DNA of 25,088 nt from an uncultured Chlamydiae bacterium (GTDB taxonomy: Bacteria; Chlamydiota; Chlamydiia; Chlamydiales; Rhabdochlamydiaceae), in the NCBI GenBank assembly GCA_945957075.1, contig CAMFJP010000003.1, positions 1-25,088 of the forward strand, read 5' to 3'. Below, piece by piece: positions 13,299 to 21,173 of this stretch (the stretch's first letter is position 1; every line of letters starts with the position of its first letter). The position numbers and the translations under genes were made by a program. The notes below the pieces were generated by a model that worked only from the letters and a program-made list of their open reading frames with translations, had not been told where the DNA came from and ran no database searches.

Positions 13299-14715
13299 GA
13301 ATAATCTCTTGTTGCCTTTTGTAGAGAGTGTGTTCAAGGCCGCAAAAATAGGGCTGTGGATTAAAAAATCGGCGCATAGCAGGATGAAAAAGGTTCAGCT
13401 GCGTCTCAGCATAGGAACGTATAGAACCTAGATCTTTAGTTGCATGAAGTCTTTTTCCATCCTGCATCAGAGGTTCTAGAAGATCGTAAAAATCCCGGCT
13501 TGTTTCTTTAACATGCGTTGGATGCATCGGATCAATCATTGAAGAAGAGAGGCTATCTCGAACATCATAAATCATATCCGCAAGATACCCCTTTTCATTA
13601 TAAAATCTACGCACTTGCAAAATACCTGGAATCGTTGTTTTAGCCATCTGCTCAGAGACCTTTAGCTTCCCTTGCCAGACGCCATGACGATCTTGCAGAG
13701 CCGAGAGTTTATATACACCATCCAAAGCAGATTGCCCCTTACCCGTTACAAGATGGGTCCCCACTCCCCAGACATCAATTTTGGCTCCCTGGTGTTTAAG
13801 ATCTCCAATTAGCATTTCATCTAGCTCATTACTTGCCATGATTCTTGTCGTTGTAAAACCAGCTGCATCCAAAAGACGCCTAATTTCTATACTTAAATAG
13901 GTCAAGTCCCCAGAGTCTAAACGAACACCCAAAAGATCAAACCCTTGTTTTTCTTGTGCAAGCGCAATCACCTTTTTGGCACCGGCTATACTATCATATG
14001 TATCGACAAGAAACATCCCAAGACCCGGAAGTATCTCTGCGTATGCCCTTAAGGCCTCCTCTTCTGTGTCAAAGGACATAACCCAGCTGTGCGCATGCGT
14101 TCCCTTTACGGGGATGCCATATAATTTACCAGCTAGCACGTTGGATGTCGCCGTGCAGCCCCCAATATACGCAGCCCGACTTGCTGAGATGGCCCCATCG
14201 ACCCCTTGCGCTCTACGCAAACCAAACTCGATCACAGGATCTGGGCGCGCTGCCCACACCATGCGCGCTGTTTTTGTCGCAATTAACGTTTGAAAATTAA
14301 TGATGTTCAAAAGAGGGCTTTCTAAAAGTTGCGCCTGTAAAAGAGGTCCCTCTACGCGAAGAAGAGGCTCTTTTGGAAACATAGGCGTTCCCTCTGCCAC
14401 AGCATCTATCGTACATGATATCCGCAGCCCCTTCAAATACTCTAAAAATGCAGGTTCAAAAATGGGCTGGCCCATTTCATTTTTTAATGCAGCAAGGTAC
14501 TCTAAATCGTCTTGTCTATATTGAAATTTTTCAATGAACGCAAGAGCTGTCTCCATGCCCGCGGCAACAGCAAAAGGGCCGCCAAAGGGCGGTCTTCTAA
14601 AAAAAAGATGAAATACCGCTCTTCGATCTGCAATTCCCAATTTCCAATAACCATAAGCCATGGTAAGCTGGTAAAGATCTGTCAAAAGAGCCAAGGAAGA
14701 CATGTCCTGCATCAT
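13279..14715 (-). CDS. pncB: Nicotinate phosphoribosyltransferase
   Basis: A 478-residue enzyme of NAD salvage that joins nicotinate to phosphoribosyl pyrophosphate to make nicotinate mononucleotide. The start LLTDLYQLTMAYGYW is characteristic. FGLRRAQG (164-171) and GTHAHSW (205-211, with the histidine phosphorylated in this family) are present, as is VRLDSGDL further on. Length is normal. The ATG at 14715 has AAGGA five bases upstream; the ATG at 14703 is an in-frame alternative. Its first 14 bases overlap, head to head, the start of the plus-strand secreted-protein gene at 14702. It is followed by, and overlaps, the ABC exporter gene. Confidence 0.93.
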   Translation of the reverse strand: MMQDMSSLALLTDLYQLTMAYGYWKLGIADRRAVFHLFFRRPPFGGPFAVAAGMETALAFIEKFQYRQDDLEYLAALKNEMGQPIFEPAFLEYLKGLRISCTIDAVAEGTPMFPKEPLLRVEGPLLQAQLLESPLLNIINFQTLIATKTARMVWAARPDPVIEFGLRRAQGVDGAISASRAAYIGGCTATSNVLAGKLYGIPVKGTHAHSWVMSFDTEEEALRAYAEILPGLGMFLVDTYDSIAGAKKVIALAQEKQGFDLLGVRLDSGDLTYLSIEIRRLLDAAGFTTTRIMASNELDEMLIGDLKHQGAKIDVWGVGTHLVTGKGQSALDGVYKLSALQDRHGVWQGKLKVSEQMAKTTIPGILQVRRFYNEKGYLADMIYDVRDSLSSSMIDPMHPTHVKETSRDFYDLLEPLMQDGKRLHATKDLGSIRSYAETQLNLFHPAMRRFFNPQPYFCGLEHTLYKRQQEIIHAMSKK

Positions 14716-15406
14716 TTATTTCCTTTTTTTGTGTTGCTCTGTATTGCCCCTTGCCGCTTTATCTATAAAAGACATGTGGAAAAATCTAGAAGAGGGAGAT
14801 TTTATTGTCACAAGACAAGAAAAAAACTACACCTTGCTTAGAGTCCATGCCGTCTCCATATTATCCTATACCTTTGAAGAGATCACAGCACCAGAATTTT
14901 CTGTTCCAACGTCCAACTGGGGCATATGGCTTCAAGAAGGTGCTCCCGGCCATACAGCATGGGTAACCTATGAAGTGGATAAGAATACAAATCAATTACT
15001 ATCTCTATATTCCTTTGATAAACACCTGTGGATGCAGCCCCATAGCGAAGACCTTGTGCTTATGCAGTTGCTTACATTAGAATTTACACGCATCCCGGAT
15101 GCGCAAAGAAAAAAAATTGGGCCTGCCCCCCTTGAAGGCGAACCGGATACCCGTGGCATATGGACCCCAAATATTATTTATGAAGGGATAAAAAAAATAA
15201 AGCCACGCATAGAAGCTTGGCAAAGCTTTTGGCCAAAAGATACTTCCCCGTTATCCGAAGCTCTCATCGAGGCTTATTGGAATCCCCCCTTTCCCCTTCC
15301 CTACTGGATCGAAATCCACGGAGGCCACTACACTTTTAAAGTGCATGTAATTGATTCTGGAAAAGAATTATATTCACCAAAACATCTACCACAAAAGGCC
15401 TCTTAA
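14702..15406 (+). CDS. Secreted protein of unknown function, upstream of lepB
   Basis: A 234-residue protein with a clear signal peptide at residues 1-20 (hydrophobic, ending PLAALS), so it is exported. I recognise no domain. The mature part is rich in aromatic residues and has a mixed strand/helix look (GIWLQEGAPGHTAWVTYEV; YWIEIHGGHYTFKVHVIDSG). The ATG at 14702 has AAGGA four bases before its flanking AGAC spacer. It ends immediately before the lepB start, so the two form an operon; chlamydial genomes often place an unknown protein just before lepB. Its 5' end overlaps the divergent pncB-like gene by 14 bases. Confidence 0.8.
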   Translation: MSCIIYFLFLCCSVLPLAALSIKDMWKNLEEGDFIVTRQEKNYTLLRVHAVSILSYTFEEITAPEFSVPTSNWGIWLQEGAPGHTAWVTYEVDKNTNQLLSLYSFDKHLWMQPHSEDLVLMQLLTLEFTRIPDAQRKKIGPAPLEGEPDTRGIWTPNIIYEGIKKIKPRIEAWQSFWPKDTSPLSEALIEAYWNPPFPLPYWIEIHGGHYTFKVHVIDSGKELYSPKHLPQKAS

Positions 15407-16987
15407 ATGCCCTCTAAACACAAAAAAAGCCTGCTTGTAAAAATTAAAGATAATGTGCTCGGGCTTATCTTTGCGCTTCTTATCGCCATTCTAGTCAGAC
15501 AAACTGTGTTTGAACTATACGAAATTCCCACAGGATCCATGCGCCCAACCTTTAAAGAACAAGATCGCCTGATTGTTTCCAAAACAAGTTTTGGCCTTAA
15601 TTTTCCACTAACCCCAAAACATTTCTATTTTAATAACAGTCTAGTAGATAGAGCGCAAACCATCGTGTTTACAGGTGAGGGCATGGATATCCCCGACGTA
15701 GACACCATGTATTTTTATATTTTCCCAGGAAAAAAACTCTATGTTAAACGCCTAATGGGAAAACCTGGAGACACACTCTATTTTCAAGAAGGAAAAATTT
15801 ATGGAATTGATGCGGAGGGCAACGATATCTCCTCTGCATTGAACCCCGAAATCCTTGGATCCATCGACCACATCCCCTTTATCCACTTTGAAGGCAATGT
15901 CAAAACACCAACACGTACAGCACAAACAATCCTGTCTCCTGCCATCTTACATCAAATGAATCAACCAATCGCAAAGTTAAGCTATGTATTCCCTCAAAAA
16001 GTTGAAGGAGAAATGCTGATACCAGACGTTAAAGAATATAGTGACCTATGGGGCATTGGCAACTTTGCGATGCTAAGACTATTGTCTTGCGAAGAGATCA
16101 AAAACTATACAAAAGAGCCCCTACCCGAAGCCCTACTCTATCTAGAAATCAAACACCATCCCAGCATACAAACAGCTTTCCTTGGCTATGACATGCAAGG
16201 AAGATTTCGCCCCATGCTCGGAACCGAAAAATCCTTTTTTCCCATACAAGAAAACCACGCACGCGCGCTTTTCCAAGGCCTGTATACAGCCCGCTTTGTT
16301 GTAAAAAATGGGATCGCTTACAGATACAGCATCGAACAGGCTCCCCCACCCGCCTCATTTTGTCCAAAATTAGATAACGTTCCCGATGGATGCTATGAAT
16401 TTTATGATGGCATCGCCTACCAAATTGACTTTGGAGGCATTACCAAAGTCCTGCCTAAGGAACACCCACTATATACGTTTACAACAGAGCGCCTACAGAC
16501 CCTATTTAATTTAGGCATAGAATGGGATTTGCGTTTTATGCCAAACCCCAAACGAAATGACCTTTTCCCTTCCCGCTATGGATATTTCAGAGAGGGCGCT
16601 CTATATGCCATGGGGGCCCCTATCGCTTCTGCAGAAGACCCCTCCCTACGTGCATTTATAGAGCAAGAAAAGAAAACAAATAGACCCTTTATCCCAAAAC
16701 CAATCCCCACAAAAGAAGAAATCAAACAATACGGACTGAAAATACCCGAAAAAATGTATCTTGCACTTGGGGATAATCATGCCATGAGTGGCGATAGCAG
16801 ATGCTTTGGCTTTGTACCCGAAGGCAATCTACGCGGCACCCCCGTTTATCTGTTTTGGCCTCCAGGCAACCGCTTTGGCCTACCAAACCAACCCTTTACA
16901 GCACCATCTCCAACAACCATCCTCATGTGGAGCATCCTCTTTGTTCTCATTGGCATCTGGTATTACAGGAAACACCGCAAAACATAA
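15407..16987 (+). CDS. lepB: Signal peptidase I, long chlamydial type
   Basis: A 526-residue leader peptidase that removes signal peptides from exported proteins at the periplasmic face of the inner membrane. One membrane segment lies at about residues 17-33. The catalytic serine is 44 (PTGSMRPT) and the general-base lysine 114 (YVKRLMGKPGD). Box E is GDNHAMSGDSRCFGF near residue 455. A second membrane segment lies near the C-terminus (about 500-518), followed by a basic tail. Ordinary enzymes have 180 to 320 residues; the insert of about 330 residues between the lysine box and box E matches the long signal peptidases of Chlamydiae. It starts at the base after the previous gene's stop codon. 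Confidence 0.93.
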   Translation: MPSKHKKSLLVKIKDNVLGLIFALLIAILVRQTVFELYEIPTGSMRPTFKEQDRLIVSKTSFGLNFPLTPKHFYFNNSLVDRAQTIVFTGEGMDIPDVDTMYFYIFPGKKLYVKRLMGKPGDTLYFQEGKIYGIDAEGNDISSALNPEILGSIDHIPFIHFEGNVKTPTRTAQTILSPAILHQMNQPIAKLSYVFPQKVEGEMLIPDVKEYSDLWGIGNFAMLRLLSCEEIKNYTKEPLPEALLYLEIKHHPSIQTAFLGYDMQGRFRPMLGTEKSFFPIQENHARALFQGLYTARFVVKNGIAYRYSIEQAPPPASFCPKLDNVPDGCYEFYDGIAYQIDFGGITKVLPKEHPLYTFTTERLQTLFNLGIEWDLRFMPNPKRNDLFPSRYGYFREGALYAMGAPIASAEDPSLRAFIEQEKKTNRPFIPKPIPTKEEIKQYGLKIPEKMYLALGDNHAMSGDSRCFGFVPEGNLRGTPVYLFWPPGNRFGLPNQPFTAPSPTTILMWSILFVLIGIWYYRKHRKT

Positions 16988-16997
16988 AAGATGTTTT
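16979..16997 (+). terminator. Possible weak terminator after lepB
   Basis: AAAACAT (16979-16985) and ATGTTTT (16991-16997) form a 7-base-pair AT-rich stem with loop AAAAG, followed by T and A residues. It overlaps the lepB stop codon. The stem is weak, so this is tentative. Confidence 0.35.
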
Positions 16998-17042
16998 TAT
17001 TTTAAAAATATAATAAACACATGCATAAATCAATATTCATGC

Positions 17043-17048
17043 TATAAT
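17043..17048 (+). promoter_or_regulatory. -10 box upstream of the F-box-like gene
   Basis: A perfect TATAAT lies 34 bases before the ATG at 17083, in a very AT-rich 95-base gap. The matching -35 position has no good hexamer. An AGAGGA ribosome site precedes the ATG by six bases. AT-rich spacing with a poor -35 box is common in chlamydial promoters. Confidence 0.35.
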
Positions 17049-17082
17049 CTTTATACTATTATATTAAAAAATAGAGGATTTT

Positions 17083-18549
17083 ATGTATCATGCGCAACCA
17101 GCTTACGGTTTTTCTACGACAAGCACCTATATGAGTGGATGGCCAGCCGCTTATCCCTCAACAAATGTTGGGCATCCTATGTATGGATACCCCATGCAGT
17201 CTATTCCTTTTAATGCAGGGGACCTTCCACAGCAACCACCTACATCTCAATACACCCCACCTCGAACCTCTGCTTATGGAGGCACAAGACAACACACCCC
17301 ACCTGGAACCTCTGCTTATGGAGGCACAAGACAACACACCACAGCTCCGCAATCTAGCGCATCTCAGACTCCTGGCGCACTTGTTCCACAACGCAAAACT
17401 TGCTTACCTGCTGATATCATAGGAAATATATTCCCATTTATACAACCACCCCATCATCCTCTTCGATTAATAGGTAGCGAATATAGTTCTGCCTATCTTC
17501 GCGCAAAATCATCTTGGCAAAGACGCCTCGATTGCAATCGTCTAGTCCCTTTTATACATGCGCGCTATACATTGAATACGCGATGCTTTACCCTTCTAAG
17601 AACCATATGCGCAAACCAAATCCATACTGTAGATCTAACCACACAGGAATCATGGCTTAATGAGCTGACTCGCGCTCAAGACGAAGATCTAATCGCATTT
17701 TTTCAAAATCTTATGCAAAGGCCTATTTTTGCAAAAAGACAAGAAATGAATCTACACGACTGTGTAGCTGCCTGGGCAAGGGAACATAATAGGACAGAGG
17801 ACCTCAAAGGAGATTCGTCAGTGCATGCGAAGTGCATTCGAGATTGGATGCGCTCTCATCAAAAAGAGTTAGCAAAGATTACGGGCATAATTATCAATGG
17901 ACTGCTATTTTATGAATGGCCTAAAGAGGCTTCTCTACTAGTTAATTTGCAACAAGTCAGAATCGACTCTTATTGTCGCCAACATGTCCTTGCCAGCATA
18001 GGAGCAATACCATCTGTAAATCGTATTATTATAGAGAGCGAACAAACCGATATGCACACGGCTCAAGATTGGCCACAATCCGTATTCAATACCACAAAAG
18101 ATAGAACGATAGCAGTTAGGAGCCCGAAATTGAGCAGACTTTTTCCTGGAGAACAAATAAAAAGATTCCTCGGATCTGGTCAAGTTATTGAAGGAACAAT
18201 CGCAACAGAAGAGCAGTTGGAATGCTGTAACCGCCTAGCAGAAGAAACACAAGCTCTGTATACCCAGCACATACAATCATTTATCAGAGCCCACCATCAT
18301 GAACTACACAACCGTGGGATTATCGAAGGCATTCTTAATGGCCAACCACGTTATCGTTTATTTAAACTTGGTGATCCTTATTCAAATCTAAATGAATGGT
18401 TTAAACAATTAAACGCTCGATTAGCAAACGCACATCACGCATTAGAAGTGCAAACCGAACAAATGAATAGAATAAGAGCCGCCCCCTTTTCGAATTATAG
18501 GGCTCATGTTACGCAGCCGCAGGCTCTGCCGCGTAACAATGAGTTATAG
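17083..18549 (+). CDS. Proline-rich, F-box-like protein; candidate host effector
   Basis: A 488-residue protein I cannot assign to a family. Residues 1-105 are low-complexity, rich in P, S, T, Y, G and Q, and contain a 14-residue tandem repeat (TPPxTSAYGGTRQH). Residues 108-120 (LPADIIGNIFPFI), followed by an aliphatic stretch and SSWQRRL at 143-149, look like an F-box. F-box proteins bind SKP1 and bring targets to eukaryotic ubiquitin ligases, and secreted F-box proteins are known in intracellular bacteria. The remainder is helical with many charged residues and no membrane segment. There is no signal peptide, consistent with type III secretion through the disordered N-terminus. The effector role is inference; the F-box match is short. 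Confidence 0.65.
   Translation: MYHAQPAYGFSTTSTYMSGWPAAYPSTNVGHPMYGYPMQSIPFNAGDLPQQPPTSQYTPPRTSAYGGTRQHTPPGTSAYGGTRQHTTAPQSSASQTPGALVPQRKTCLPADIIGNIFPFIQPPHHPLRLIGSEYSSAYLRAKSSWQRRLDCNRLVPFIHARYTLNTRCFTLLRTICANQIHTVDLTTQESWLNELTRAQDEDLIAFFQNLMQRPIFAKRQEMNLHDCVAAWAREHNRTEDLKGDSSVHAKCIRDWMRSHQKELAKITGIIINGLLFYEWPKEASLLVNLQQVRIDSYCRQHVLASIGAIPSVNRIIIESEQTDMHTAQDWPQSVFNTTKDRTIAVRSPKLSRLFPGEQIKRFLGSGQVIEGTIATEEQLECCNRLAEETQALYTQHIQSFIRAHHHELHNRGIIEGILNGQPRYRLFKLGDPYSNLNEWFKQLNARLANAHHALEVQTEQMNRIRAAPFSNYRAHVTQPQALPRNNEL
17252..17340 (+). repeat. In-frame 42-base tandem repeat
   Basis: Just over two copies of a 42-base unit differ at a single internal base (CTCGAACC against CTGGAACC). Each encodes 14 residues of the low-complexity N-terminus. 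Being a multiple of three, copy number can change without a frameshift. Confidence 0.9.
18508..18537 (+). repeat. Inverted repeat at the end of the F-box-like gene
   Basis: GTTACGC (18508-18514) and GCGTAAC (18531-18537) form a perfect seven-base stem around a GC-rich loop, within the last codons of the gene. A run of eight T lies about 40 bases later, too far for a standard intrinsic terminator. Confidence 0.4.
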
Positions 18550-18631
18550 GGGCTAATCTTCACAGGATTTGTACAATTATTTTTTTTCTGATATGTATAC
18601 ATAAATGAGCTCAAAAATTGGTTTTTGGCTT

Positions 18632-18720
18632 GCCGGACATCTTCATCTTTGGAGCCGCTTCGCTGCTCCGTATATGCGACGCCGGCTGTGTCAAATTCCC
18701 AAGTTTTGAATTCCATTTGT
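18632..18720. repeat. Possible dispersed-repeat segment in an intergenic region
   Basis: The 200-base gap 18550-18749 contains a GC-richer block with a GGAGC/GCTCC hairpin (18651-18655 with 18665-18669). It can be read open in several frames on both strands although no credible gene is present. The translated look on the minus strand reminds me of short hypothetical ORFs that recur in Chlamydia-related genomes, which would make it a repeat unit. This is memory-based and unverified. Confidence 0.3.
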
Positions 18721-18749
18721 GTATAGTCAATCAGAGGAAAGGGGGGCGT

Positions 18750-19565
18750 ATGAACAAAGTGTATTGGGGGCTTTGCGCGGGGATGGTTCTTTTGGGCATT
18801 GCCTATGCCGCAAAACCGATCGCAAATGAAGACGATGTACGCATTGTCCCTCTAGATCCAACAGCAGAACCAGAACATGTGACTCTACGCACTTTCTTTC
18901 CAAAAAAAGATGAATTAGAAAAATCAGAGCCTGTCGAAATGCAGGTTAGAATCGAGGGGTTTCCTCTTGGGGTCATGAGTGATTTTCCAAGAAAACGTGA
19001 AGTCTTTAACAGCCATGACGGCCAAACCATTCGTATCATTGTTGATAATGCCCCTTTCTTTTCCAAAAACACAACCTATCTCAGCTCAATGGATGATAGT
19101 GAAAACTACTATGAACAGATTCTAGAAGTTGATCTTCCTCATCTGCAACCTGGAGAACATATTGTGCGCGTGTTTCCAGCGCGCTCGTTTGGAGAAAGTC
19201 TAAAAGGTGATGGGTGCTTTCAAGCAGATGTATTTTATATTAAAAGTAAAACCCCAAGCATCGATGTTAATCTTAACGGCCCCTATCTTACCTATAATGA
19301 ACCCCAAGGAGAGTACCCTTATAATGAGCAGGAACCCATTCTACTCGACTTCTATTTAACCAATTGCCAACTATCTGAAGATGGTTATAAAGTGCGGCTA
19401 TCTATCGATGGTAAAAATCAAAGGATGCTAACCGATTGGCGCCCTTATGCTATCTACGGAATGACAAAAGGAGAACATAAAATCCGCCTAGAACTACTCA
19501 ACCCAGAAGGCAATCTCGTTCCAGGTTTATTCAACAACACAATGCGCTCTATCGTCATCCGATAA
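18750..19565 (+). CDS. Secreted protein of unknown function
   Basis: A 271-residue protein from the ATG at 18750, which follows a purine-rich GAGGAAAGG ribosome-site region; a longer frame from 18618 is less likely. Residues 1-20 are a signal peptide (MNKVYWGLCAGMVLLGIAYA). The mature part looks all-beta, with repeated strand pairs such as VEMQVRIEGFPLGVMSDFP, IRIIVDN and GEHKIRLELL, resembling immunoglobulin-like or other beta-sandwich proteins. I recognise no catalytic motif. GEHIVRVFP and GEHKIRLEL share a pattern, suggesting two related domains. Its last 39 bases overlap the 3' end of the convergent ankyrin-like gene. Confidence 0.78.
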   Translation: MNKVYWGLCAGMVLLGIAYAAKPIANEDDVRIVPLDPTAEPEHVTLRTFFPKKDELEKSEPVEMQVRIEGFPLGVMSDFPRKREVFNSHDGQTIRIIVDNAPFFSKNTTYLSSMDDSENYYEQILEVDLPHLQPGEHIVRVFPARSFGESLKGDGCFQADVFYIKSKTPSIDVNLNGPYLTYNEPQGEYPYNEQEPILLDFYLTNCQLSEDGYKVRLSIDGKNQRMLTDWRPYAIYGMTKGEHKIRLELLNPEGNLVPGLFNNTMRSIVIR

Positions 19566-20324
19566 TCCACTATCACTATCTGAATCTGTGTCACCTGAAA
19601 TAGTAAAACTTCTTACGGCATTAATCTTAGATAAAAGGGCTTTTGTCGACGGTTGCAGTCCGGGATGATTTACATCAGATATCAAACATACTGTCCCGCC
19701 AGCATCAATAAGACCTTTTAAGGTGGCATCACTGTATCCTGCATTCAAAGCAAAATGAACTAGTTTCTTCTCCCCTTCTAGAAAAAAACCAAGCCGTTTA
19801 ACCCGAGCCCCATAAGTTAAAAGCTGCTGCACACGTGCTTCCAATGCGCCATCTCTTACAGAGCGCAATAAATCTCGATCCATACGCCCTGCGATCAGAT
19901 TAAGAATCTCTGGATCTGCACCATATTCTTTAGCAAACTCTAGCGGGGACTTTAGGACAGCTCCACACTCAGGATATATGGGCATACCTGCATTCAATAG
20001 ACTTTTTACTACCCCAACAGGAATCTGATAATGAATACAAAGTACAAAAGTCTCATATTTAGGAAGTTGATTTTTTTTTAAAAGAGCACAAATAACCTCA
20101 TCAGAGCATTTAAAGGTAATTGCAAGATGTAAAATAGATGGCAAAAAGCGATCATACAGAAAATCTTCATTTCGAATATGCTCTAGCATCAATAATATTT
20201 GCCCGTCATTATTTGGCTTTTCAATAGCTTCTCGAAGCAACCTAAGCTGCTCTCGAATAGGAGCCTCTACATTACAACCAACGTTCACAGACAACCCTGA
20301 ACGAGCTAAAAGCCCTAAGCGCAT
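19527..20324 (-). CDS. Ankyrin-repeat-like protein with acidic C-terminus
   Basis: A 265-residue protein with a strong AAAAGGAG ribosome site before the ATG at 20324. From about residue 60 to 230 it shows degenerate ankyrin-type units: LHLAITFKCSDEVICALLKK, GVVKSLLNAGMPIYPECG, SPLEFAKEYGADPEILNLI, ARVQQLLTYGARV and HFALNAGYSDATLKGLIDAGG. The C-terminal 20 residues contain DTDSDSDSGLSDDD, an acidic serine tract resembling casein-kinase-2 sites. Ankyrin proteins without export signals are frequent effectors in intracellular bacteria, so a host role is plausible but unproven. It lies 39 bases after the preceding minus-strand gene and may belong to the trxB transcription unit. Confidence 0.72.
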   Translation of the reverse strand: MRLGLLARSGLSVNVGCNVEAPIREQLRLLREAIEKPNNDGQILLMLEHIRNEDFLYDRFLPSILHLAITFKCSDEVICALLKKNQLPKYETFVLCIHYQIPVGVVKSLLNAGMPIYPECGAVLKSPLEFAKEYGADPEILNLIAGRMDRDLLRSVRDGALEARVQQLLTYGARVKRLGFFLEGEKKLVHFALNAGYSDATLKGLIDAGGTVCLISDVNHPGLQPSTKALLSKINAVRSFTISGDTDSDSDSGLSDDDRAHCVVE

Positions 20325-20363
20325 ATTTACTCCTTTTGGCGAAAAATAGGCTCTAGGTTATCA

Positions 20364-21173
20364 CTAGAACAATGAAAAAGGCAAGTTGTATGAAAAAATA
20401 ATACTCTGAACACGTTCTGGAAATGATTTAGCGTATAAACGATACATATAGGCCATATCAAAAAAGCCCCACAGGCCGCAGTCAATTGAATAATGTGCTT
20501 TAATATCAATCGAGCGGTGATAAATCTTGCCGTACCCTGGAAAATGGTGCAGAGGGACCCCTTGATTTGCACCAAGACCCATCAATGCATCAAGAGCAAG
20601 ACCGCAAATATACAAACCAGGTCTTTGCTGCTCATACGTTAAAATGCCATGGAGCCACGGCATTCCTATATTTCCGCAGCCCAGAGCTCCCCAAAAAAAG
20701 AGGTGATGCAGCCAATCTGGCCCCGAAGTCCACTCCTTTCCAACGGAACAAAACCCCTCGAGCTGTATAGGGGCATGGTAGGGCAAACTCACATCATGCC
20801 ACCCCCTATGCGTCACATAACGCAAAGAACCTCCTAAAGCCAAGCTTACAGGGTCATATGCCAGATCATTCAGACAAAGGTAGCTAGATTGAAGGGCAAT
20901 ACTGCGCAAAGAATAGGAAAATGCACGTGTTTGCGCAGCCTGTATTTCTACATCAAATAGCCACGTTTCTGCAGGAGAAAGACTAAGATCAATAGATGCA
21001 ATTTGATCCCAGGATCTATAATGAGAATCTGGCACACCATGATTCACATGGGAATAGGTACTGAGAATATATTCTGCATTTAGGTAAAACTCCCAAACAT
21101 CACCAAACCAAGGAGCTACTTGAAATGCTGCAAGCTTCGCAGACAAACAAAGTAAAATAAAAAAACGCTTCAT
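20364..21173 (-). CDS. Secreted, probable envelope protein of unknown function
   Basis: A 269-residue protein. The ATG at 21173 overlaps the trxB stop codon by one base (TGATG) and is followed by a signal peptide (residues 1-16, MKRFFILLCLSAKLAA). The mature protein is rich in W, Y, H and G with many short amphipathic strands, and it ends SYNLPFSLF. A terminal phenylalanine after alternating hydrophobics is typical of outer-membrane beta-barrels. I recognise no named family, though its look fits the outer-membrane proteins of Chlamydiae. Coupling to trxB may be incidental or may reflect a need for disulfide chemistry; it has few cysteines. Confidence 0.7.
   Translation of the reverse strand: MKRFFILLCLSAKLAAFQVAPWFGDVWEFYLNAEYILSTYSHVNHGVPDSHYRSWDQIASIDLSLSPAETWLFDVEIQAAQTRAFSYSLRSIALQSSYLCLNDLAYDPVSLALGGSLRYVTHRGWHDVSLPYHAPIQLEGFCSVGKEWTSGPDWLHHLFFWGALGCGNIGMPWLHGILTYEQQRPGLYICGLALDALMGLGANQGVPLHHFPGYGKIYHRSIDIKAHYSIDCGLWGFFDMAYMYRLYAKSFPERVQSIIFSYNLPFSLF

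Noticed and set aside
17158..17391. Repetitive minus-strand frame (RGSRWGVLSCASIS repeats)
   Set aside because: It is the antisense reading of the 42-base tandem repeat in the F-box-like gene.
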